NCBI GenBank assembly: GCA_016708955.1
Contig: JADJES010000008.1
Location: forward strand, 43,453 to 107,452
Direction of reading: 5' to 3'
Source of the DNA: Nitrosomonas sp.
GTDB taxonomy: Bacteria > Pseudomonadota > Gammaproteobacteria > Burkholderiales > Nitrosomonadaceae
Length of the DNA: 64,000 nucleotides
The translations under genes and the position numbers were made by a program. This document shows, one piece after another, positions 17,069 to 26,404 of this stretch. Position 1 is the stretch's first letter. Every line of letters begins with the position of its first letter. The notes beneath the pieces are model-generated. The model searched no databases. It worked only from the letters and a program-made list of their open reading frames with translations, and had not been told where the DNA came from.

Positions 17069-17842
17069 TCACCCCAACCCCGGCCAGTAATGGCTATCCG
17101 GCAGCGGCCGCTTGCCGAAAATCGCCTGGCCGACGCGCACGACAGTCGCACCCTCTTCGATCGCCAGCTCATAGTCTCCCGACATGCCCATCGAGAGTTC
17201 GTCGAATGACAAACCGGCCGGTGCTTCTTGACGCAGCATGGCCTGGATTTCGCGCATTTTGATGAAACATTCGCGCACCCGGTCGTGATCGGCAGAGAAA
17301 ATCGCCAGTGTCATGAGTCCTTTGATGCGCAGTGATGAGAAGTTGGGCAATTCCATGACAAAAGCGCGTACATCTTCCGGTGCCAAGCCAAATTTGCTGG
17401 CTTCGCCGGAGCTGTTCACTTGTACGTAGACATCAATGGCACGCCCTTCGTTTTGCAGACGTTTGTCGAGTTCTTCGGCGACTTTCAGGCTGTCGAGTGC
17501 TTGGAATTCATTGGCGAAACGTGCCAGATACTTGGCTTTGTTGGTTTGCAGATGACCGATGATCGACCATTTGATGTCCAGGTCTTTCAGCGCTTCGGAT
17601 TTCTCGCGCGCTTCCTGGATCTTGTTCTCGCCCATTTCGAGGCAGCCAGCGGCAAAGGCAATGCGCAACCTCTCGGCTGGCACCGTTTTGGTGACAGGCA
17701 GGAGCCGCACACTGGCAGGATCACGCCCAATTCGCTGACAGGTATCGACAATGCGTTGCTTAACCGTTGCAAGATTGGTTTTAATTTCGTTGAATTGCTG
17801 CTGTTGTTCTTCGTTGAGTTCCAATGTATTCTCCTGATCCAT
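17069..17842 (-). CDS. yggS: YggS/PLPBP family pyridoxal-phosphate homeostasis protein
   Basis: A 257-residue PLP-binding protein with the alanine-racemase-like TIM-barrel fold, which keeps free PLP levels in check. The cofactor lysine is in LLPVTKTVPAERLR (the family's SKT-P region). The phosphate-binding SMGMSGDYELAIEEGATVVR motif is intact near the C-terminus. I start it at the methionine of MDQENTLEL (17842), because the longer frame to 17893 would run into the end of the upstream gene (17848). A copy of its 3' end lies at 14365-14456. In most proteobacteria yggS sits near proC or pilT; here it follows a small SnoaL-like gene and metG. Confidence 0.92.
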   Translation of the reverse strand: MDQENTLELNEEQQQQFNEIKTNLATVKQRIVDTCQRIGRDPASVRLLPVTKTVPAERLRIAFAAGCLEMGENKIQEAREKSEALKDLDIKWSIIGHLQTNKAKYLARFANEFQALDSLKVAEELDKRLQNEGRAIDVYVQVNSSGEASKFGLAPEDVRAFVMELPNFSSLRIKGLMTLAIFSADHDRVRECFIKMREIQAMLRQEAPAGLSFDELSMGMSGDYELAIEEGATVVRVGQAIFGKRPLPDSHYWPGLG

Positions 17843-17847
17843 TGCGC

Positions 17848-18225
17848 TTAGGTTTCTAATCGCTGAGTTGCCTGATGAAATACCATTTTCCAATGATTCC
17901 CTTGATATTGCCAGATCGAGGTTCTGATCGATCCCTTGCTGGTGCTGCTCGGATCATTGATTTTTTTTACACTATAGATAGCCATTATCCAACCATCCGT
18001 TAACGCTTTAATTCTAAAATCCGTTAGCGACCATTGAATCGCGTTATCCTTGTTTAACAACCAGTTGATCACGTCATTTCTTGTGCTGATTTGCCCATCG
18101 CTGCCGATCTCTTCAAAGTCTGCGGATAACCAGTCATCGATCAGGGCGGGATCTTCTCGCCAATTCGATTGCAATAATTCGAGCTCTCGTTGTTGAATGT
18201 GTTCCGCGATACCTTGCAATTCCAT
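17848..18225 (-). CDS. SnoaL-like / DUF4440 (NTF2 superfamily) protein
   Basis: A 125-residue cytoplasmic protein with the cone-shaped NTF2/SnoaL fold signature of DUF4440: ELELLQSNWREDPALIDDWL, then DFEEIGSDGQISTRNDVINW, and a C-terminal SIWQYQGNHWKMVFHQATQ. Members of this family bind or act on varied small ligands, and no catalytic set can be assigned here. It lies five bases upstream of the yggS start and 14 bases after metG, so the three probably form one transcript. Confidence 0.8.
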   Translation of the reverse strand: MELQGIAEHIQQRELELLQSNWREDPALIDDWLSADFEEIGSDGQISTRNDVINWLLNKDNAIQWSLTDFRIKALTDGWIMAIYSVKKINDPSSTSKGSIRTSIWQYQGNHWKMVFHQATQRLET

Positions 18226-18239
18226 ACCAAGGATACCGG

Positions 18240-20351
18240 TTATTTAACCCGCATTCCCGGTTGCGCGCCGGAATCCGGCGACAGAATGAATAACTCGCCG
18301 GGGTTGCCGCCACCGGCAGCCAGTACCATGCCTTCCGACAGCCCGAATTTCATTTGGCGCGGTGCAAGATTGGCGACCATCACGGTCAGGCGGCCTTTCA
18401 GTTGTTCCGGGTCGTAGGCGGATTTGATGCCGGCGAATACCGTGCGTTGTTCGCTGCCGATGTCGAGCGTGAGTTTCAGTAATTTTTCCGCGCCGGGCAC
18501 ATGCTCCGCGTTGACGATTCTGGCGATGCGCAAATCAATTTTGCTGAAATCGTCGATGGAAATGGTTTCGGCAACCGGCGCAATCGGTACGACGGCATGC
18601 TGCTGTTTTTCCGCATGCCGCGCCGGTGATTGCGGCGGCGAAGCCAGGCTTTGCGTATTGGCTGCGACCAATGCATCAATTTGTTTGGCGTCAATGCGTG
18701 TCATCAAATGCTGATAAACATTGATTGTATGCCCGGCAGGCAATAACAAATCCGAAACCGGTTGATCTTCCCGCAGTTCAGGCCAGGTCAACGGGCCACA
18801 ATTGAGAAAAAGCTCAATCTGTTTTACTGTTTCCGGCAAGATGGGTTTCAGATAACGCGACAGCACATAAAAAAGTTGTATGCCCAGGCTACAAACTCGC
18901 TGTAACTCTTCTCCGCGATCGGGATTCTTGGCGATTTCCCACGGCGCCAGTTCGTGAATCATTTCATTGGCTTCGTCGGCAAATTTCATGATCTGGCGAA
19001 CCGCGGATGAAAATTCTCTTTCTTCAAATGCTTTTTCAATGGAATCGGGCCGCCAGGTGGCAAAACGTTCGTTCACCAAGGTTTGCAATTGTTGATACTG
19101 CGCACCATCCGCAAGCTTGCCGTCAAACCGTTTGCTGATAAAACCGGCGCAGCGGCTGGCGATATTAATAAATTTGCCGACCAAATCCGAATTGACCCGC
19201 GCGACAAAATCTTCCAGATTCAGGTCAATATCTTCCAGCGTGCTGTTGAGCTTGGCCGCGTAATAATAGCGTAGCCATTCCGGATTCAGACCTTGTTTCA
19301 GATAGCTTTCTGCAGTGATGAATGTGCCACGGGATTTACTCATTTTTTCACCGTTCACGGTGAGGAAGCCATGCGCAAAAATCTTCGTGGGTGTCCGGTA
19401 CCCTGCATTTTCCAGCATCGCAGGCCAGAATAAGGCATGAAAATACAGAATATCTTTGCCTATAAAATGATACAGCTCGGTATCCGATTGCTGCTGCCAG
19501 AATTCGTCAAAATCGATGTGTTCGCGAGCGCATAAATTCTTGAAGCTGCCCATGTAGCCAATCGGCGCATCCAGCCAGACATAGAAATACTTACCCGGCG
19601 CATCGGGTATTTCAAAACCGAAGTAAGGCGCATCCCGCGAAATATCCCAGTCGGACAATTTGTTCTCCCCCGCTTCGCCCAGCCATTCACGCATTTTATT
19701 CGCTGCCTCCGGCTGCAAATGGTCTGCTTCGCGGGTCCAGCGGCGCAAAAAGTCAGCACATCGCGAATCGGACAAGCTAAAAAAATAATGTTCCGATGAT
19801 TTCTTGACTGGCTTGGCGCCGGATACGGCGGAATAGGGATTCTTCAGTTCCGTTGGCGTGTAGGCCGCACCGCAGGCTTCACAGGAATCGCCGTACTGAT
19901 CTTTGGCGCCGCACTTCGGGCATTCCCCTTTGACAAACCGGTCGGGCAAAAACATGTTTTTAACCGGATCATAGAGTTGTTCGATGCCGCGTATTGCGAT
20001 CAATCCGGCAGCCTTGAGTTTGCCGTAAATGACTTCGGAAAAATGGCGTGTTTCGGTTGAATGCGTACTGTAATAGTTATCAAACTGGATATGAAAACCG
20101 GTGAAATCTGCCGAATGTTCATCGTGCACGCGCGCGATCAAAGCTTCCGGTGTGATGCGTTCTTTCTCCGCGCGCAACATGATCGGCGTGCCATGCGTAT
20201 CATCTGCGCACACATAATAAACCGTATGTCCGCGCATTTTCTGAAATCGCACCCAGATATCCGTTTGAATGTATTCCACCAAATGGCCTAAATGAATGCT
20301 GCCATTGGCATAGGGTAGCGCAGAGGTAACCAGAATTTTTCGCTTATTCAT
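18240..20351 (-). CDS. metG: methionyl-tRNA synthetase
   Basis: A 703-residue class I aminoacyl-tRNA synthetase charging tRNA-Met. The HIGH-type motif HLGH is at residues 20-23 and KMSKSRG is near 337. The zinc-binding knuckle CPKCGAKDQYGDSCEAC lies in the connective peptide. A C-terminal tRNA-binding (EMAP-II-like) domain, about residues 600-703 (IDLRIARIVNAEHVPGAEKL), makes it the long dimeric form. It diverges from mrp across a short spacer, the classic back-to-back metG/mrp arrangement in proteobacteria. Confidence 0.97.
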   Translation of the reverse strand: MNKRKILVTSALPYANGSIHLGHLVEYIQTDIWVRFQKMRGHTVYYVCADDTHGTPIMLRAEKERITPEALIARVHDEHSADFTGFHIQFDNYYSTHSTETRHFSEVIYGKLKAAGLIAIRGIEQLYDPVKNMFLPDRFVKGECPKCGAKDQYGDSCEACGAAYTPTELKNPYSAVSGAKPVKKSSEHYFFSLSDSRCADFLRRWTREADHLQPEAANKMREWLGEAGENKLSDWDISRDAPYFGFEIPDAPGKYFYVWLDAPIGYMGSFKNLCAREHIDFDEFWQQQSDTELYHFIGKDILYFHALFWPAMLENAGYRTPTKIFAHGFLTVNGEKMSKSRGTFITAESYLKQGLNPEWLRYYYAAKLNSTLEDIDLNLEDFVARVNSDLVGKFINIASRCAGFISKRFDGKLADGAQYQQLQTLVNERFATWRPDSIEKAFEEREFSSAVRQIMKFADEANEMIHELAPWEIAKNPDRGEELQRVCSLGIQLFYVLSRYLKPILPETVKQIELFLNCGPLTWPELREDQPVSDLLLPAGHTINVYQHLMTRIDAKQIDALVAANTQSLASPPQSPARHAEKQQHAVVPIAPVAETISIDDFSKIDLRIARIVNAEHVPGAEKLLKLTLDIGSEQRTVFAGIKSAYDPEQLKGRLTVMVANLAPRQMKFGLSEGMVLAAGGGNPGELFILSPDSGAQPGMRVK

Positions 20352-20474
20352 TAACTCTCAAGAAATCAGATTAGATAAAGGTGAATTGTAACAAACTGTG
20401 TGGGCATTCCTGATATTTGTTACCATCCCTTCTTAAATTTTCAACCGCTAATCAGCAGCAAAAAGGAGTTTGTA

Positions 20475-21563
20475 GTGACTATTTCTGAACAGCAAATACA
20501 ATCCGTACTCAAGCAAACCATTGATCCGACAACGGGCAAAGATTACGTAACCACACGAACAGTACGCAATATTCAAATTGAGCAAAATAATGTTTCCCTC
20601 GAAATCGAACTGGGTTATCCGGCAAACAGTGTTAAAGATGCCGTGCAAAAACAAATTGTTGAAGTACTGAATTCAATACCGCACATTGGAACTATCCAAG
20701 TCACAGTCAGCAGCAAAATCATCCCTCACAGTGTGCAAGGGGGCGTCAAGCTGATCCCTGGGGTTAAAAATATCATTGCAGTGGCTTCCGGCAAGGGCGG
20801 GGTCGGTAAATCGGCGACGGCTGTGAACTTGGCGCTGGCATTGGCAGCGGAAGGTGCATCCGTGGGTATTCTGGACGCAGATATTTACGGCCCATCACAA
20901 CCCCAGATGCTAGGGATAACAAGTCACCCGGAATCAAACGATGGAAAAACCATGGAACCCGTTCTGGCGCATGGTATCCAAGCCATGTCTATTGGCTTGC
21001 TAATTGATGTCGAAACGCCCATGGTTTGGCGTGGTCCGATGGTTACACAGGCTTTACAGCAATTACTCAATGATACCAATTGGAAAGATCTGGATTATTT
21101 GATTGTGGATTTACCACCGGGCACCGGCGACATTCAACTCACGCTTGCGCAGAAAATACCTGTAACCGGTGCTGTCATTGTCACCACACCGCAAGATATT
21201 GCTTTGCTTGATGCACGCAAAGGATTAAAAATGTTTGAAAAAGTAGGAATTCCAATTTTCGGCATTGTGGAAAACATGAGCACACATACCTGTTCTCAAT
21301 GCGGACACACGGAACCGATATTTGGAACCGGCGGCGGGGAAAGAATGTGCAAGGACTATGATGTGGAATTCTTGGGGGCGTTACCCCTCGATATCAAGAT
21401 TCGCGAACATACGGACATGGGAAAACCCAGCGTAGTCGCTGAACCTGACGGAAAAATAGCCGATATCTATCGGTTGATTGCACGGCGAATCGCCGTAAAA
21501 GTGGCCGAATCCGCTGAGGACCACTCAGGATTATTCGCTAAAATCATAATGGAAGATGACTAG
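20475..21563 (+). CDS. mrp: Mrp/ApbC family iron-sulfur carrier ATPase
   Basis: A 362-residue P-loop ATPase that loads or carries Fe-S clusters. Residues 1-90 are a MIP18/DUF59 domain. The deviant Walker A motif SGKGGVGKSAT is near residue 105. The LPPGTGDIQL motif and the cluster-binding Cys pair CSQCG (about residue 275) follow. I choose the GTG at 20475 because AAAAGGAG lies eight bases upstream; the open frame extends back to 20400 without a ribosome binding site. It is divergent from metG and followed 13 bases later by dcd, probably in the same transcript. Confidence 0.94.
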   Translation: MTISEQQIQSVLKQTIDPTTGKDYVTTRTVRNIQIEQNNVSLEIELGYPANSVKDAVQKQIVEVLNSIPHIGTIQVTVSSKIIPHSVQGGVKLIPGVKNIIAVASGKGGVGKSATAVNLALALAAEGASVGILDADIYGPSQPQMLGITSHPESNDGKTMEPVLAHGIQAMSIGLLIDVETPMVWRGPMVTQALQQLLNDTNWKDLDYLIVDLPPGTGDIQLTLAQKIPVTGAVIVTTPQDIALLDARKGLKMFEKVGIPIFGIVENMSTHTCSQCGHTEPIFGTGGGERMCKDYDVEFLGALPLDIKIREHTDMGKPSVVAEPDGKIADIYRLIARRIAVKVAESAEDHSGLFAKIIMEDD

Positions 21564-21576
21564 GAAAGGTTAAGGC

Positions 21577-22143
21577 ATGACAATTAAATCAGATAAATGG
21601 ATACGCCACATGGCGCAGACGTATGGCATGATTGAGCCCTTCGAACCCGATCAGATTCGTCAAAAAAACGATCAGCGGATTGTTTCCTATGGCACTTCAA
21701 GCTATGGTTACGATATCCGTTGCTCGGACGAATTTAAGTTATTTACCAATATTAACTCCACCATTGTCGATCCAAAGAATTTTGACTCCAATTCATTTGT
21801 TGATGTCAAAAGTGATGTGTGCATCATTCCACCCAATTCTTTTGCGTTGGCCCGCACCGTTGAGTATTTCCGCATCCCACGTAATGTGCTGACTATTTGT
21901 TTAGGCAAATCGACGTATGCCCGTTGCGGCATTATCGTCAATGTCACGCCTTTTGAACCGGAATGGGAAGGGTATGTCACCCTGGAATTTTCCAACACAA
22001 CCCCCCTCCCCGCTAAAATTTATGCCAACGAGGGCGTCGCACAAGTTATTTTCTTTGAATCGGATGAAGTCTGCGAAACTTCTTACAAGGATCGCGGTGG
22101 CAAATACCAAGGACAGCATGGTGTTACATTGCCGAAAATTTGA
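21577..22143 (+). CDS. dcd: dCTP deaminase
   Basis: A 188-residue enzyme converting dCTP to dUTP, the main route to dTMP in many Gram-negative bacteria. Conserved blocks are SYGYDIRC, the GKSTYARCGI arginine/serine loop and the catalytic-glutamate stretch FEPEWEGYVTLEFSN. The length is typical. The gene follows mrp by 13 bases with GGAAAGG before the ATG. The thymidylate synthase and folA genes farther along the window act in the same pathway. Confidence 0.97.
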   Translation: MTIKSDKWIRHMAQTYGMIEPFEPDQIRQKNDQRIVSYGTSSYGYDIRCSDEFKLFTNINSTIVDPKNFDSNSFVDVKSDVCIIPPNSFALARTVEYFRIPRNVLTICLGKSTYARCGIIVNVTPFEPEWEGYVTLEFSNTTPLPAKIYANEGVAQVIFFESDEVCETSYKDRGGKYQGQHGVTLPKI

Positions 22144-22180
22144 TGTAGTGAAGTTGATTACTGATGTGTGAGACTCTTTT

Positions 22181-23440
22181 ATGATGTCGGCACGAAAAAG
22201 TTTAAAACGAATCAGACGACTTTTCGTTTTTTTAACGATTATTCTATCTTTTGCAGCTTTTTCTGTGCAGGCGCAAACACGAATCTCTTTACCTAAGACT
22301 GGATTCATGCCGGAAGACATTGCGGTCCTCATCAACGAGGACGACCCTTTATCCCAGCAAATTGGCAATTATTACCAGCAAGCACGGCATATCCCTGAAA
22401 GCAACATGATTCGCCTGCGTTTTTCATCTGAGCGCAGTGTGATGACACCACAAGAATTTCAACAACTGAAAACAACGATTGATCAGCTTACCCCTGATCA
22501 TGTGCAAGCTTACGCAGTTGCATGGACCAGTCCTTATCGGGTAGGTTGTATGTCGTTGACTTCCGCATTGGCACTCGGTTTCGATGAAAAATATTGCTCT
22601 ACAGAATGTGCGCCAACAGCACCAAGTCCTTATTTCAATGCGCCAAGCCAGTATCCAGCCACTGATTATAAACTTCGGCCTACTATGATGCTGGCTGGGA
22701 CATCCTTTGAACAAGTCAAAGCATTGATAGACCGGGGCATCGCTTCCGATCACAGTTTTCCAAAAGGCCAAGCCTATTTACTCAGCACTTCAGACAAAGC
22801 GCGGAATAATCGCGCAATGAGTTATGCGCAAACTGCAAAGGACCTGGCTGGTGTTTTTCCTCTTCAGATACTGGAAACCAATTTCATTTCTGATCAGAAA
22901 GATATTCTTTTTTACTTTACCGGAATAATCAGAGTGCCCATGCTGGAAACACTTGGTTTTCTGCCCGGCGCACTAGCAGATCATTTAACATCGGCAGGTG
23001 GCATGCTGACCGATTCACCTCAAATGAGCAGCTTGCGTTGGCTGGAGGCTGGGGCCACCGCAAGCTACGGGACAGTTGTTGAACCTTGCAGCTATCCACA
23101 GAAATTTCCATCACCCGCGGTTGCCATGTTCCATTATGCATTGGGTGCTACTGCTATTGAGGCCTATTGGAAAAGCGTAGCCTGGCCGGGGCAAGGCGTA
23201 TTCATCGGTGAGCCCCTGGCTAAGCCATTTGCTCCATTATTACGGGAAATCAGCCCCGGACGCTATGAATTGACGATTTTCTCACCCCGCGCAGGACGAC
23301 TGAGGATTGAAAAATCACTTTCTGCCGCTGGGCCATTCAAACTTCATTCGAGGCAACAGTCAATCCGCCGAGGAAAAAATCTTATTCATTTCTGGTTTAA
23401 TGAAAAATCGGATGGTTATTTGAAGTTACAATGGTATTGA
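22181..23440 (+). CDS. TIGR03790 family secreted protein
   Basis: A 419-residue protein with an N-terminal signal peptide (about 1-31, ending VQAQT) and the LPKTGFMPEDIAVLINEDDP start of TIGR03790. This uncharacterised family occurs sporadically in bacteria that have PEP-CTERM/exosortase protein sorting. The body contains two close Cys pairs (GCMSLTS and YCSTECAP) and a conserved SLRWLEAGATASYGTVVEPC stretch. A short C-terminal beta domain follows. Two ATG codons in tandem (22181 and 22184) could be the start. No PEP-CTERM motif is present in the protein itself. Confidence 0.85.
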   Translation: MMSARKSLKRIRRLFVFLTIILSFAAFSVQAQTRISLPKTGFMPEDIAVLINEDDPLSQQIGNYYQQARHIPESNMIRLRFSSERSVMTPQEFQQLKTTIDQLTPDHVQAYAVAWTSPYRVGCMSLTSALALGFDEKYCSTECAPTAPSPYFNAPSQYPATDYKLRPTMMLAGTSFEQVKALIDRGIASDHSFPKGQAYLLSTSDKARNNRAMSYAQTAKDLAGVFPLQILETNFISDQKDILFYFTGIIRVPMLETLGFLPGALADHLTSAGGMLTDSPQMSSLRWLEAGATASYGTVVEPCSYPQKFPSPAVAMFHYALGATAIEAYWKSVAWPGQGVFIGEPLAKPFAPLLREISPGRYELTIFSPRAGRLRIEKSLSAAGPFKLHSRQQSIRRGKNLIHFWFNEKSDGYLKLQWY

Positions 23441-23718
23441 TCAATCGTCAGGGAATACCCTAATCTGAAGAATAAAAAAAGTCCCTATATCATAGTGTTG
23501 AAAACAATCTTCAATTAAAAAAAGAGTTGCTTAAACTTTTTTGAAAAAACCCCGTCCAACCCCGCATAAAAATAAATTGCATAATCTATTGTTTTATAAT
23601 AATTAATTTGCACTATATCAAAATTTATTTTCTATAAAAAAATACTTGATTTGCCTGAAATGCAGACTATAATGCGTGCAAATTAGAAACAACTAAAATT
23701 ACCGATAAGGAGGTCATC

Positions 23719-23784
23719 ATGAAAAGTATTAAGAACTTTTTTGCTGCAGTTGATTTAGTCAATGTTCATATTCCTGTGACGTAG
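23719..23784 (+). CDS. 21-codon leader-type ORF before the decarboxylase gene
   Basis: An ATG at 23719 preceded by a near-perfect Shine-Dalgarno sequence (AAGGAGG at 23707-23713) opens a 21-residue peptide (MKSIKNFFAAVDLVNVHIPV and one Thr) that stops with TAG at 23784. The decarboxylase ATG follows after 22 bases with its own AAAGGAAG. Such a strong initiation signal on so short a frame suggests that it is translated, most simply as a leader peptide. No homology is recognised. It is too short for ordinary gene callers. Confidence 0.55.
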   Translation: MKSIKNFFAAVDLVNVHIPVT

Positions 23785-23806
23785 CCATTTTTAAAGGAAG
23801 ACTCCC

Positions 23807-24982
23807 ATGCATATATTTCCCTCTACACTTCAGAAATCCGATCAATCTGAAGTCTTGTTTGACACCCATCCCGAAAATAGTCTGAATTTTAAGCACGTTC
23901 AGAATGAACTGAAGAAAGGCTATCAACGCCCTTTTTTACTGATTGACCGCAGCATTGTCCGGCAAAAAACCCGGCGCTTTAAAACTGCGATGCCACGAGT
24001 TCATCCGCATTATGCAGTTAAAGCCAATCCCGATGAACGCGTACTGAAAACACTCATTGAAGAAGGCGCGGGCTTTGAGATTGCCTCTATAGCCGAGCTT
24101 GATTTGTTAATGAATCTGGGTGTATCTGCTGCTGAAATATTCTATAGCAACCCAATGAAATCTCGAGCTTACCTGGAATACGCCGCGATGAAAGGCGTTG
24201 AATGGTATGTGCTCGACAGTATTGAAGAACTGCGCAAAATCGTCAGTGTTAAACCAGATGCCAAAATGTATTTGCGCATCGACACGCCGAATATCGGCAG
24301 TGATTGGCCATTAGCGGGGAAATTCGGAACGCATCTTGCCGACATTAATGAAATCATTCAAGAAGCGGTGAAGTTGAATGCAGATCTTGCTGGCGTTACA
24401 TTTCATGTGGGCTCACAGTGTCGTAACCCGCAGAATTGGCGGGTAGGAATTGAACGTGCCAAAAAAGTTTTTGCTGATATGAAACTTGCGGGCTTAAATC
24501 CTCGACTGCTTAATATTGGTGGCGGTTATCCGGTTCGTCATATTAAGCCAATTCCTTCGATTGAAATCATTGCTGAAGTCATCAACGATGCCATTGCTGA
24601 TTTACCGGACAATATCCGCATCATGGCCGAACCTGGCCGTTATTTGGTATCCGATTCAGCCTATTTTGTTTGTCGAGTGGTGGGTACTGCAACTCGAAAT
24701 GGGAAACGATGGATGTATTGGGATGCCGGCATGTTTGGTGGTGTCATAGAAATTACTGAGGGATTACGCTATGAAATCTTGACTGATCGAAAAAGTAGCG
24801 ATATTCCCTGGTCTGTTGCCGGTCCAACTTGTGATTCAGTCGATATTCTAATGCATGACCTCATGCTGCCTAGCGATATACAGGAAGGCGATTTCATTTA
24901 TATTCCCAACGCGGGTGCCTATACGACCGCCTACGCCAGTAATTTTAATGGGTTTCCTTTACCCGATGTGAAGGTGATATAA
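23807..24982 (+). CDS. type III PLP-dependent decarboxylase (ornithine decarboxylase-like)
   Basis: A 391-residue alanine-racemase-fold decarboxylase. The Schiff-base lysine is K72 in HYAVKANP. FHVGSQC, GGGYPVRH and EPGRYLV are the substrate and phosphate sites. GPTCDSVD carries the catalytic Cys that completes the active site across the dimer. This set fits the eukaryotic-like ornithine (or lysine/ornithine) decarboxylases better than diaminopimelate decarboxylase, and would give putrescine or cadaverine. A 21-codon ORF with a strong ribosome binding site lies just upstream and may regulate it. A hairpin (25024-25056) follows the stop. Confidence 0.88.
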   Translation: MHIFPSTLQKSDQSEVLFDTHPENSLNFKHVQNELKKGYQRPFLLIDRSIVRQKTRRFKTAMPRVHPHYAVKANPDERVLKTLIEEGAGFEIASIAELDLLMNLGVSAAEIFYSNPMKSRAYLEYAAMKGVEWYVLDSIEELRKIVSVKPDAKMYLRIDTPNIGSDWPLAGKFGTHLADINEIIQEAVKLNADLAGVTFHVGSQCRNPQNWRVGIERAKKVFADMKLAGLNPRLLNIGGGYPVRHIKPIPSIEIIAEVINDAIADLPDNIRIMAEPGRYLVSDSAYFVCRVVGTATRNGKRWMYWDAGMFGGVIEITEGLRYEILTDRKSSDIPWSVAGPTCDSVDILMHDLMLPSDIQEGDFIYIPNAGAYTTAYASNFNGFPLPDVKVI

Positions 24983-25023
24983 GTATTCGTTTTAATGGCT
25001 GATCAATCAGCAGCCCTATAATG

Positions 25024-25058
25024 AATGGTGAAGTAGCTTCAATGCACTTCACCATTTT
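25024..25058 (+). terminator. hairpin downstream of the decarboxylase gene
   Basis: An 11-bp perfect stem, AATGGTGAAGT (25024-25034) with ACTTCACCATT (25046-25056), encloses an 11-base loop and is followed by TTTT interrupted only after 25058. It lies between two convergent genes and could end either transcript. Confidence 0.55.
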
Positions 25059-25094
25059 CACTTATACCGGTACAGAAACCCCTCCGAGTCACAT

Positions 25095-25613
25095 TTATAT
25101 CGTACTTGATTTACGGTCCAGAACGACAAAATGGTATTCCAAATTAGTATCGTTTTCCGATATATGCTTATCCCGCTGCGTTTCCTCCCACTCGTTAGGA
25201 TCAACTTCAGGAAAGTAAACATCTCCCTCAAAATCTCTTTGAATCTCCGTAATATATATGCGCTGACAAATCTTAAGAGTCTGCCGGTAAAGTTCTTCGC
25301 CCCCAATGATAAAATTCTCGCCATTGATCGGTCTGATTTTTTCACACATTAGAAGCGCATCGTCAATCGAGCTTACCACAGTCGCTCCGGGCACTTCATA
25401 GCCTGCCTGTCGCGTGATAATAATATTAGCTCGACCAGGCAAAGGCTTACCAATAGATTCATACGTTTTACGCCCCATAACAATGGTTTGTCCCATTGTC
25501 AGGAACTTAAAATGCTTCAAATCGGCCGGCAAATGCCAAGGTAATTTATTATCCCGGCCGATCACGCGATTTTTCGCCATGGCGACCAATAAGGATAAAC
25601 GCAAAGATGTCAT
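25095..25613 (-). CDS. folA: dihydrofolate reductase
   Basis: A 172-residue enzyme reducing dihydrofolate with NADPH. The typical N-terminal strand LSLLVAMAKNRVIGRDNKLPWHLPADLKHFK includes the PWHL loop and the active-site Asp. IVMGRKTYESIG is the NADPH-binding motif. The start overlaps the thyA stop (25610-25613), so the two are translated together. This makes sense because thymidylate synthase produces the dihydrofolate that FolA recycles. Confidence 0.96.
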   Translation of the reverse strand: MTSLRLSLLVAMAKNRVIGRDNKLPWHLPADLKHFKFLTMGQTIVMGRKTYESIGKPLPGRANIIITRQAGYEVPGATVVSSIDDALLMCEKIRPINGENFIIGGEELYRQTLKICQRIYITEIQRDFEGDVYFPEVDPNEWEETQRDKHISENDTNLEYHFVVLDRKSSTI

Positions 25614-26404
25614 ACGGCTACGGGCGCCTTAATAGCCGGGTAAGGATCATAATTCTCCAGAGTAAAGTCTTCATAGCTAAAGTCCAGTATCTCTTTGATC
25701 TCTCGATTTAATTGCATGATCGGCAGTGACCGCGGCTCACGCTGTAACTGCTCGCGTGCTTGATCAAGATGATTCAGATACAGATGCGCATCACCTAAGG
25801 TATGCACAAAATCCCCCGCTTCGAGGTTGCAGACTTGTGCGATCATTAAAGTAAGCAATGCGTACGATGCAATATTAAAAGGCACCCCGAGAAAAATATC
25901 AGCACTTCGTTGATAAAGCTGACACGATAATCGATTATCCGCCACATAAAACTGAAAAAATGCATGGCACGGAGGTAATCGCATTTTATGTAGATCACCT
26001 ACATTCCATGAAGAAACAAGCATTCGTCGTGAATCGGGTGTGTTTCTTATTTGTTCAATAACTAGCTTAAGCTGATCGATATGCTGACCATCCGATGTTG
26101 TCCAGGATCGCCATTGATGACCATAGATTGGCCCAAGATCACCACTCGCATCAGCCCATTCGTCCCATATGGACACACCTTTCTCGCGGAGATAGCTGAT
26201 ATTCGTATCGCCTTGCAAGAACCACAATAATTCGTGAATAATAGATTTCAAATGGCATTTCTTGGTTGTCACCAATGGAAAACCATCAGCCAAGTTAAAA
26301 CGCATTTGATAGCCGAAGACCGAAAGTGTGCCAGTGCCCGTTCGATCTGATTTCCGATGTCCATGATTCATAACATGCTGCATTAGCTCAAGATATTGGC
26401 GCAT
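25610..26404 (-). CDS. thyA: thymidylate synthase
   Basis: A 264-residue enzyme making dTMP from dUMP and methylene-tetrahydrofolate. The catalytic cysteine is in LPPCHAFFQFYV (about residue 146), and the QRSADIFLGVPFNIASYALL motif is the nucleotide-binding block. The length equals the usual short (264) form. It precedes folA with a four-base overlap. Together with dcd upstream it covers the pyrimidine deoxynucleotide route. Confidence 0.97.
   Translation of the reverse strand: MRQYLELMQHVMNHGHRKSDRTGTGTLSVFGYQMRFNLADGFPLVTTKKCHLKSIIHELLWFLQGDTNISYLREKGVSIWDEWADASGDLGPIYGHQWRSWTTSDGQHIDQLKLVIEQIRNTPDSRRMLVSSWNVGDLHKMRLPPCHAFFQFYVADNRLSCQLYQRSADIFLGVPFNIASYALLTLMIAQVCNLEAGDFVHTLGDAHLYLNHLDQAREQLQREPRSLPIMQLNREIKEILDFSYEDFTLENYDPYPAIKAPVAV

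Noticed and set aside
20400..20474. Longer N-terminus for Mrp starting at 20400
   Set aside because: No ribosome binding site there, whereas the GTG at 20475 has AAAAGGAG at good spacing and gives the usual family N-terminus.
23807..24982. Diaminopimelate decarboxylase (lysA)
   Set aside because: The CDSVD active-site motif and the short length fit ornithine-type decarboxylases better; typical LysA motifs were not seen.
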